The notes beneath the pieces were generated by a model. That model made no database searches. It saw nothing but the letters and a program-made list of their open reading frames with translations, and was not told the origin of the DNA. Of a stretch of DNA of 5,110 nucleotides, positions 1 to 4,492 are shown in pieces (the first letter of the stretch is position 1; each line of letters begins with the position of its first letter). The position numbers and the translations under genes were made by a program. This DNA comes from an uncultured Oscillospiraceae bacterium (GTDB lineage: Bacteria > Bacillota > Clostridia > Oscillospirales > Acutalibacteraceae). Location: positions 1-5,110 of the forward strand of contig URPG01000165.1 of the NCBI GenBank assembly GCA_900549675.1, written 5' to 3'.

Positions 1-54
1 GAATGAATAAATGAAAGAAAAGAAGAGGTATAAGCCTTTAAATTAAAAATGTGA

Positions 55-83
55 TTGACTTGCAAGGTAGTTTGTGTTAGAAT
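55..83 (+). promoter_or_regulatory. Sigma-A promoter of the rplM-rpsI operon (extended -10)
   Basis: The -35 element TTGACT (55-60) is separated by exactly 17 bases from the -10 element TAGAAT (78-83). A TG at 75-76 makes this an extended -10. The A/T-rich run just upstream (about 36-54) could act as an UP element, as is common for ribosomal-protein promoters. The predicted start site near position 90 would give a leader of about 140 nt. Positions 1-54 hold stops in all three forward frames and show no recognisable gene; they may be the tail of the preceding intergenic region. Confidence 0.85.
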
Positions 84-99
84 AAACAAGGTTTCAAGG

Positions 100-150
100 C
101 GCTTGATAAAACAGAGTATATGGATATTCATGCATTTTGTTTATTAGGCG
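100..150 (+). promoter_or_regulatory. Structured rplM leader hairpin, candidate L13-type autoregulatory element
   Basis: Positions 100-110 pair with 140-150 (11 consecutive pairs, including two G-U). After a bulged A at 111, positions 112-113 pair with 138-139. The apical region of about 24 nt (114-137) can hold a small ATG/CAT stem (120-122 with 129-131). No T-run follows, so this is not an intrinsic terminator. It lies between the predicted start site and the rplM ribosome binding site. Leaders of rplM-rpsI operons in Firmicutes are known to carry a conserved L13 leader RNA thought to mediate feedback by L13. Assigning this hairpin to that family is inference from position and shape; I did not match a consensus. 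Confidence 0.5.
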
Positions 151-232
151 GTTCGGAAAGTAAAAACTCATATCGAAAAATCATATTGATTCAACAGAAA
201 AGAGTTCAACAAAGTATTCTGGAGGTATAATT

Positions 233-661
233 ATGTCAACTTATATGCCAAAAGCCGGTGAAATTGACCGCAAATGGTATGTGATCGACGCAGCAGGCAA
301 ACCGTTGGGTCGTGTGGCAGCACAAGCTGCTGTTTTGCTTCGCGGCAAACACAAAACCACTTTTGCACCGCATGCAGATTGTGGAGATCATGTTGTAATT
401 ATCAATTGCAAAGATGCTGTTTTAACAGGCGGCAAAGCAGAAAAAAAATACTATTATCGTCATACCGGTTATATCGGTCACCTCAAAGAGGTTCGTTATG
501 ATACCCTGATGAAGACAAAACCGGAATTTGCCATGCAGTTGGCTGTAAAAGGAATGGTCCCTGCCAACACAGTAGGACGCAATGCCTTGGGCAGATTGAA
601 AGTATATGCAGGCGGCGAACACAAACACGCTGCACAGAAACCCGCTGAGTGGAATTTTTAA
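233..661 (+). CDS. rplM: 50S ribosomal protein L13 (uL13)
   Basis: The 142-residue product has the normal length for bacterial L13, an early-assembling 23S rRNA-binding protein of the large subunit. Family landmarks are in order: the N-terminal RKWYVIDA block with GRVA (residues 13-29), LLRGKHK (35-41), CGDHVVIIN in the first half, YRHTGY in the middle, KGMVP (106-110), LGRLKVYAG (119-127) and the C-terminal EHKHAAQKP (129-137). The ATG at 233 is favoured over an in-frame Met four codons later because GGAGG at 221-225 sits seven bases before it. It is the first gene of a two-gene operon, 14 nt ahead of rpsI, with a promoter at 55-83. Expression may be tuned by the leader hairpin at 100-150. 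No anomaly was seen. Confidence 0.98.
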   Translation: MSTYMPKAGEIDRKWYVIDAAGKPLGRVAAQAAVLLRGKHKTTFAPHADCGDHVVIINCKDAVLTGGKAEKKYYYRHTGYIGHLKEVRYDTLMKTKPEFAMQLAVKGMVPANTVGRNALGRLKVYAGGEHKHAAQKPAEWNF

Positions 662-675
662 GGGAGGATTAACGG

Positions 676-1083
676 ATGTCTATCTATGAAAAAGCACCGT
701 ATTTCTACGGTACAGGCAGAAGAAAGAATGCTGTTGCCCGTGTCAGAATCTATCAGGGCACAGGTAAAGTGACAATCAATGATCGTGATATTGATGATTA
801 TTTTGGTTTAGATACACTTAAATTTATTGTTCGTCAACCGTTGGCTCTTACAGAAACAGACGGTAAATTTGACATTGTTTGCCGTGTAAACGGCGGCGGG
901 GTTACCGGTCAAGCCGGTGCGATTCGTCATGGTGTTGCCAGAGCACTTCTGCAATATGACAGTGACGCTCTCAGAGCAAAATTGAAAAAGGCCGGTTTCC
1001 TCACTCGTGACCCGAGAATGAAGGAAAGAAAGAAATATGGTCTTAAAGCTGCTCGTCGTGCTCCTCAGTTCTCGAAACGATAA
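676..1083 (+). CDS. rpsI: 30S ribosomal protein S9 (uS9)
   Basis: The 135-residue product is S9, a component of the small-subunit head whose basic C-terminal tail reaches toward the P-site tRNA. It shows the GTGRRKNAVARVR block (residues 12-24), the family signature GGGVTGQAGAIRHGVARAL (73-91), LTRDPRMKERKKYG in the C-terminal third, and the characteristic terminal RRAPQFSKR ending in the invariant Lys-Arg. It is slightly longer than the usual roughly 130 residues because of a short N-terminal extension (MSIYEKAPY). The ATG at 676 is supported by GGGAGG at 662-667, directly after the rplM stop. It is co-transcribed with rplM and followed by a strong terminator at 1099-1133. Confidence 0.98.
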   Translation: MSIYEKAPYFYGTGRRKNAVARVRIYQGTGKVTINDRDIDDYFGLDTLKFIVRQPLALTETDGKFDIVCRVNGGGVTGQAGAIRHGVARALLQYDSDALRAKLKKAGFLTRDPRMKERKKYGLKAARRAPQFSKR

Positions 1084-1096
1084 TCAAATATTATCG
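1078..1096 (+). other. Small hairpin spanning the rpsI stop codon
   Basis: CGATAAT (1078-1084) pairs perfectly with ATTATCG (1090-1096) around a 5-base loop. The stop codon TAA (1081-1083) lies inside the 5' arm. It sits two bases before the terminator stem, giving tandem hairpins. It is A/T-rich and weak, and could be an mRNA-end feature or chance. Confidence 0.35.
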
Positions 1097-1098
1097 AG

Positions 1099-1133
1099 AA
1101 ACCCAAGATTTTTTCTTGGGTTTTTTATTTTTT
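1099..1133 (+). terminator. Rho-independent terminator of the rplM-rpsI operon
   Basis: A perfect 10-bp stem (AAACCCAAGA, 1099-1108, with TCTTGGGTTT, 1114-1123) closes a T5 loop and is followed by a T-rich tail to 1133. It begins 16 bases after the rpsI stop, so it ends the ribosomal-protein transcript before the dehydrogenase gene. Confidence 0.93.
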
Positions 1134-1200
1134 GAATTGCATTCCGTTAGAGAGGAAAAAATAAACAGATAAAAAAATATCGATAAATGGCTAAAAAAGC

Positions 1201-1229
1201 TTGCTTTTACATTAAAAATCAGATACAAT
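1201..1229 (+). promoter_or_regulatory. Sigma-A promoter of the SDR gene
   Basis: TTGCTT (1201-1206) and TACAAT (1224-1229) are separated by 17 bases. The predicted start site is near 1236, giving a short leader of about 35 nt before the ATG at 1271. A TATCGATA palindrome at 1178-1185 lies upstream of the -35 element. The presence of a promoter after the rpsI terminator indicates the dehydrogenase is transcribed separately. Confidence 0.75.
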
Positions 1230-1231
1230 AC

Positions 1232-1249
1232 GTTTGATAAATACCAAAC
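1232..1249. promoter_or_regulatory. Dyad at the SDR transcription start, possible operator
   Basis: GTTTG (1232-1236) is an inverted match of CAAAC (1245-1249) across 8 bases. The dyad overlaps the predicted start site just downstream of the -10 element, where a bound repressor would block transcription. The arms are only 5 bp and match no operator I can name, so this is speculative. Confidence 0.2.
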
Positions 1250-1270
1250 AATAAAGCGGAGGATTTGTGA

Positions 1271-2011
1271 ATGAGATTAAAGGATAAGGTAGCTATTGTT
1301 ACAGGCTCAACATCAGGAATGGGCAGGGCAACCGCCATACTTTTTGCAAGAGAAGGCGCAAAGGTAGTGGTGACTGGCCGTAATGAAGAAAGAGCAAAAG
1401 AAGTGGTAAATCAGATTAAGGCTGAAGGAAATGAAGCCGTTTATATTACCGCGGATATGACAAAGGTAGAAGATGTTAAAAAGATTTTTGACAAAACAAT
1501 GGAAGTGTATGGCACGGTTGATATTCTGTTTAATAATGCGGGTATGTTAAGTACTGCTCCGCTGAAAGATTTAACCTTGGAAGAATGGAATAGAGTAATG
1601 CAGGTGAACGTCACAGCTCCTCTATATCTGACCCAGTTAGCCGCCCCTATTATGAAAGAAAAAGGAAAGGGCATCGTCATTAATACTGGTTCCGTTGCCG
1701 GTGCTCATGCACATCATGGTACCCCGGCTTATGTGACATCTAAACATGCTGTTTCGGGTCTAACAAAATCTCTTGCATGGGAGCTAGGTCCGGAAATCCG
1801 TGTAAACGCCATTTTACCGGGTGCAATCATGACAGCTATGGTGGACAGCGTGGGTGGTGAAGCTGCCGTTAAACACTTGGTAGAAGGTTCTCCGCTGAAA
1901 AAAGCAGGACAATCAGAAGAAATCGCAACAGCAGCTTTATTTTTGGCCACAGATGATTCTTCGTTTGTGACAGGACAATTAATCCGTGTTGATGGCGGCA
2001 TCGATATCTGA
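1271..2011 (+). CDS. Classical short-chain dehydrogenase/reductase (SDR), substrate unknown
   Basis: The 246-residue protein has the length and motifs of a classical cytosolic Rossmann-fold oxidoreductase. The cofactor motif is TGSTSGMG (residues 11-18), Asp62 fits the adenine-contacting position, and the structural NNAG is at 88-91. The catalytic tetrad is Asn113, Ser141, Tyr154 and Lys158, and the C-terminal GQLIRVDGG is typical. TGR ending at Arg37 after the second beta strand, with no acidic residue there, suggests NADP(H) rather than NAD(H); this is inference. The ATG is supported by GGAGG at 1258-1262, eight bases away. FabG is the best-known relative, but the gene is monocistronic with no fatty-acid genes beside it, so a FabG role is not supported. 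Hydroxysteroid, sugar-alcohol or 3-oxoacyl substrates are all possible. The active site appears intact. Confidence 0.93.
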   Translation: MRLKDKVAIVTGSTSGMGRATAILFAREGAKVVVTGRNEERAKEVVNQIKAEGNEAVYITADMTKVEDVKKIFDKTMEVYGTVDILFNNAGMLSTAPLKDLTLEEWNRVMQVNVTAPLYLTQLAAPIMKEKGKGIVINTGSVAGAHAHHGTPAYVTSKHAVSGLTKSLAWELGPEIRVNAILPGAIMTAMVDSVGGEAAVKHLVEGSPLKKAGQSEEIATAALFLATDDSSFVTGQLIRVDGGIDI

Positions 2012-2028
2012 CGTAAATTTACAATTAT

Positions 2029-2087
2029 TATACACTAAAAAACAAGCTTGACGCCGCAAACGGCATCAAGCTTGTTTTTAGTGTATA
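2029..2087. terminator. Long bidirectional terminator between the convergent SDR and permease genes
   Basis: Positions 2029-2056 and 2061-2087 form an almost perfect inverted repeat of about 27 bp around the tetraloop CAAA (2057-2060). It has a single C/A mismatch (2052/2065) and one unpaired A in the A-run at 2037-2042. The GC-rich core ends in a T-run on each strand (T5 at 2075-2079 on +, T6 opposite 2037-2042 on -), so it can serve both genes. In the - strand RNA the mismatched pair reads G-U, so folding should be slightly stronger for the permease transcript. The stem contains AAGCTT twice. Confidence 0.9.
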
Positions 2088-2098
2088 TCCCATATTTA

Positions 2099-3526
2099 TT
2101 ATTTAATGTTTGGTAAAATAGCCAGCAAAATAAAGTTAAGGATGAATAGGCCTGTAGTAATCCAAATAATAGGATGAACTTCTTTTGCTTTTTTCTTCAT
2201 GATTTTCACTAAGCAATAGAAAATGAATCCAGCCGCCATACCATAAGAAATACTGTAGGCGAAGCCCATAAAGATAGTGGCAAAGAAAGCAGGAACGGCC
2301 TCTTCAAATTCGGTCCATTTGATGTCAGCAAAAGAAGCCAGCATCATAACACCAACGACCACAAGTGCCGGAGCAGTGGCCTGTGACGGAACAATACCAA
2401 TGACAGGCGCAAGGATGATACTCAGCAAGAACATAACAGCCGTAACTACAGAGGTTAAACCTGTACGTCCGCCTGCGCCGATACCGGCAGCACTTTCAAC
2501 GTAAGTGGTGGTGTTAGAAGTACCGAATACAGCGCCAACAGAAGTGGCAACAGAGTCAGCAAAAAGAGCTTTATCCATTTTTGATTTGAATCCGGTGGAA
2601 TTTTCCAAGGCTCTCTTATCTTCTTCGCTGAAAATGCCTGAGCGTAAACCTGTACCGATGAAAGTGCCGATAGTATCAAAGGTATCCGATAAGCTAAAAG
2701 CTAAAATTGTCATCAACACAAGCGGAATTTTAGCTGGTTCGTCAAATAAGGAAAATAAACCTTCAGGACCAAAGGCAGCGCCAAAAGTGGTACCGAGCTC
2801 AGAGAAGGATTGAGAAATACCGGAGGATACGCCGATATTGCCTAAATTCACTAAACCAAAGGGAATACCAATCACAGTGCCGGCAATAATACTGACAAAA
2901 ATGGCACCGGGAACTTTCAATACAACCAGGATAACCATTAATACAATGCAGAGAACAGCGTAAACCTGAGCAGGCTGGCTGAAATCCACTAAAGCGGGAA
3001 CAATGCTGCTGTTAGCAGTAACAACATCATTGTTTAACGTGTAAGTACCGGGATCAGCAGTAAATTGAAACAGACCCGCGTTTTTAAGACCTATGTAAGC
3101 AATAAAAACACCAATGCCGCCGCCGATGGCATGCTGCAAGCTTTGCGGAATAGCCGTAATTAAAAGTTTTCTTACTTTAGTCACTGTAATCAAAACGTTA
3201 ATGACACCGCATAGGAAAACCATTGCTAAAGCCTGCTGCCAGGTAAAGCCAAGGGTAAAACAAACAGTGAAAGTAAAAAAGGCATTAAGACCCATACCGG
3301 GTGCTTGTGCATAGGGTACGTTAGCAAACAAACCCATAACCAATGTTCCTGCAACAGATGCAAAAATAGTGGCAAGGAAAACGGCACCGTGAGGAATGCC
3401 AGTTTTAGAGAGCATGTCCGGGTTAACAAACAAAATGTAAGCCATGGCAAAGAAAGTTGTTAAGCCAGCCAAAATCTCGGTAGACACTTTTGTGTTATTT
3501 GCTTTTAGTTTGAAGAACTTTTCCAA
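2099..3526 (-). CDS. NCS2 family nucleobase permease, AzgA-like (adenine/guanine/hypoxanthine uptake)
   Basis: From the TTG start this is a 475-residue, highly hydrophobic inner-membrane protein with about a dozen or more membrane segments, the usual size for the AzgA branch of the NCS2 (nucleobase:cation symporter-2) family. Landmarks are the STEILAGLTTFFAMAYILFV opening (15-34), QAPGMGLNAFF (74-84), IPQSLQHAIGGGIG (126-139), the substrate-site block DTFDTIGTFIGTG (281-293) and TSNTTTYVESAAGIGAGGRT (336-355). Family members such as PbuG, PbuO, AdeP and GhxP take up guanine, hypoxanthine or adenine with protons, feeding purine salvage; which base is used here cannot be read from sequence. An upstream ATG at 3571 would add 15 residues (MHNPPYGGN...), but it lies only about 9 nt from the predicted transcript start and has no ribosome binding site. 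TTG at 3526 has one. The gene is transcribed alone and is convergent with the SDR gene. Confidence 0.93.
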   Translation of the reverse strand: MEKFFKLKANNTKVSTEILAGLTTFFAMAYILFVNPDMLSKTGIPHGAVFLATIFASVAGTLVMGLFANVPYAQAPGMGLNAFFTFTVCFTLGFTWQQALAMVFLCGVINVLITVTKVRKLLITAIPQSLQHAIGGGIGVFIAYIGLKNAGLFQFTADPGTYTLNNDVVTANSSIVPALVDFSQPAQVYAVLCIVLMVILVVLKVPGAIFVSIIAGTVIGIPFGLVNLGNIGVSSGISQSFSELGTTFGAAFGPEGLFSLFDEPAKIPLVLMTILAFSLSDTFDTIGTFIGTGLRSGIFSEEDKRALENSTGFKSKMDKALFADSVATSVGAVFGTSNTTTYVESAAGIGAGGRTGLTSVVTAVMFLLSIILAPVIGIVPSQATAPALVVVGVMMLASFADIKWTEFEEAVPAFFATIFMGFAYSISYGMAAGFIFYCLVKIMKKKAKEVHPIIWITTGLFILNFILLAILPNIK

Positions 3527-3530
3527 AATA

Positions 3531-3539
3531 TCACCTCTC
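3531..3539 (-). promoter_or_regulatory. Ribosome binding site fixing the TTG start of the permease
   Basis: On the - strand this reads GAGAGGTGA, with the AGG core seven bases before TTG (3526-3524). It decides the start in favour of TTG over the upstream in-frame ATG at 3571. The N-terminus EKFFKL after the start also matches the usual short polar beginning of AzgA-like permeases. Confidence 0.8.
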
Positions 3540-3586
3540 AATAAATTACCCCCATAAGGCGGGTTATGCATAAATCATGCAAGTTT

Positions 3587-3615
3587 AGTATATCGGTTTA
3601 TGACAGAAATTGCAA
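3587..3615 (-). promoter_or_regulatory. Sigma-A promoter of the nucleobase permease
   Basis: On the - strand TTGCAA (3615-3610) and TATACT (3592-3587) are separated by exactly 17 bases. The predicted start is near 3580, giving a leader of about 54 nt. This leader holds a small TGCAT/ATGCA hairpin (3581-3577 with 3571-3567) and an imperfect CCC/GGG stem near 3564-3548, just ahead of the ribosome binding site. It is too short for a complete purine riboswitch, and no aptamer core is visible. Confidence 0.8.
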
Positions 3616-3654
3616 TGGGATATTCATAAAATGTTCATTTGTTTTTTACGGTGG

Positions 3655-3692
3655 TTCCTGTCTATTTTGATGAAGTCAAAAAGAGTCAGGAA
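3655..3692. repeat. Imperfect inverted repeat of unknown role between the gatD-like terminator and the permease promoter
   Basis: TTCCTG (3655-3660) pairs with CAGGAA (3687-3692) and TTTTGA (3665-3670) pairs with TCAAAA (3676-3681). The loop is 5 bases, and a short asymmetric internal loop separates the two helices. Neither strand has a following T-run, so it is not an ordinary intrinsic terminator. It could be a regulator site or a decayed terminator. The whole gap from the gatD-like stop to the permease start holds no convincing gene. Confidence 0.4.
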
Positions 3693-3703
3693 TAAAGCCC
3701 AGA

Positions 3704-3760
3704 ATAAAAAAATAAAAACAAAACACCTGCTTTTAAAGACAAGAAAAAAGCAAGTGTTTT
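3704..3760 (-). terminator. Rho-independent terminator of the murT-gatD-like operon
   Basis: Read on the - strand, AAAACACTTGCTTTT (3760-3746) pairs along all 15 positions (one G-U) with AAAAGCAGGTGTTTT (3734-3720) around an 11-base loop. It is followed by a T-rich tail, GTTTTTATTTTTTTATT (3719-3703). It starts about 34 bases after the gatD-like stop and separates that operon from the permease. Confidence 0.92.
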
Positions 3761-3793
3761 GCATATTGCGGTATAGGTACAACCAAAAATCAA

Positions 3794-4492
3794 CTACGTT
3801 TTGGCTTTGAAATCTCTCAACAGAGCTTCATAGGCAGCTTCCACATCTTCTTCAAAAGCCAATTGGGGATTTTCGACGCCCATAAGCTTTAAGATTTTTT
3901 TGGTAAAGGGAGGATTCAACACAAAAATAGGTCCCAAAACGTAAGTACCAAAAAAATGGTTGATTTGGATGCCCTCAAATTTGAGTTTCTTATTGAGTCC
4001 AATTCCTTTCTCAACTTGAATAAAAGGATAAGCGTCAGTATCTGTATAAGCCATGGTGAATTGGGATTTAAAGCCTACAAGAGAAATATCTTGATAGGTA
4101 CCCATTAAGGTGCTGTTATGACGACGCATCATATTGCGTTTTGCCCAAATCGGCAGTAAATCTAAACCGCGAATTTTTGAGCCGTCTTCATTTTCGATAT
4201 ATTTTCCCAACACCTCCATGGCATTTCCAGTAAAGAAAAAGAGCGTGTTATTTTGAATCAGCGAAAATAAACGTTCACGATAGGGTAAAAGCTTTTCAAT
4301 GACTTTTTCCTGTGTTTTTTCACTCATGGGCCCCATGTATATCAAAGAGGGCTGTTCGGTTACAAAGAGAGGTTCTTCAGTGTAGGAGGTATAAACCACC
4401 TCTGCCTCGGGAACACACATCGAGAGATAATCAATTCCTTTTAAGTCCCCAAAGAGATTGCACATTTCAGAGAATAAAACTTCTATTTTCAT
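3794..4492 (-). CDS. GatD-like class I glutamine amidotransferase-fold protein lacking the catalytic Cys and His
   Basis: This 232-residue soluble protein aligns by eye with GatD, the amidotransferase partner of MurT in lipid II D-Glu amidation. Shared blocks are the N-terminal CNLFGDLKG (11-19; GatD-type LNLYGDxGN), VLGKYIENEDGSKIRGLDLL (94-113) after the nucleophile elbow, VGF (139-141) and FFGTYVLGPI (180-189). GatD's nucleophile motif ICGGYQxLGK reads TGNAMEVLGK (88-97), putting Gly89 at the Cys position, and the catalytic-His motif GTYLHGP reads GTYVLGP, putting Leu186 at the His. The only cysteines are Cys11 and Cys26, far from the elbow. The GGG-type loop reads MGPMSEKTQ (53-61). The frame is intact, so this is a pseudoenzyme candidate, not a decayed gene. 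It overlaps the upstream murT-like stop by 4 bp (ATGA), implying translational coupling and probably a complex. Gln hydrolysis is unlikely; a structural, regulatory or ammonia-channelling role is inference. Confidence 0.8.
   Translation of the reverse strand: MKIEVLFSEMCNLFGDLKGIDYLSMCVPEAEVVYTSYTEEPLFVTEQPSLIYMGPMSEKTQEKVIEKLLPYRERLFSLIQNNTLFFFTGNAMEVLGKYIENEDGSKIRGLDLLPIWAKRNMMRRHNSTLMGTYQDISLVGFKSQFTMAYTDTDAYPFIQVEKGIGLNKKLKFEGIQINHFFGTYVLGPIFVLNPPFTKKILKLMGVENPQLAFEEDVEAAYEALLRDFKAKT

Noticed and set aside
1..54. 3' end of an upstream gene
   Set aside because: All three forward frames hit stops within the first few codons and nothing recognisable remains, so no gene can be supported.
1271..2011. 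Assignment of the SDR as fabG
   Set aside because: The motifs are shared by all classical SDRs, and there are no neighbouring fatty-acid synthesis genes to support that specific role.
2505..2813. 102-codon + strand open frame inside the permease
   Set aside because: It is antisense to a conserved membrane-protein frame with strong family motifs. No promoter or ribosome binding site was seen and the composition is that of a shadow frame.
3527..3571. 15-residue N-terminal extension of the permease from ATG 3571
   Set aside because: The ATG is about 9 nt from the predicted transcript start without a ribosome binding site, while TTG 3526 has GAGAGGTGA correctly spaced.
3527..3580. Purine riboswitch in the permease leader
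   Set aside because: The leader is only about 54 nt, and none of the conserved three-way junction core of the purine aptamer could be recognised.
3610..3810. 66-codon + strand open frame between the permease and the gatD-like gene
   Set aside because: It has no ribosome binding site, is very rich in Lys from A-runs, and runs through the 3704-3760 terminator and into the gatD-like 3' end. It reads like translated intergenic DNA.
3794..4492. gatD-like gene as a decaying pseudogene
   Set aside because: The frame is intact at full family length, has a strong ribosome binding site, coupled translation and its own terminator, and keeps the structural motifs. The substitutions are confined to active-site positions.
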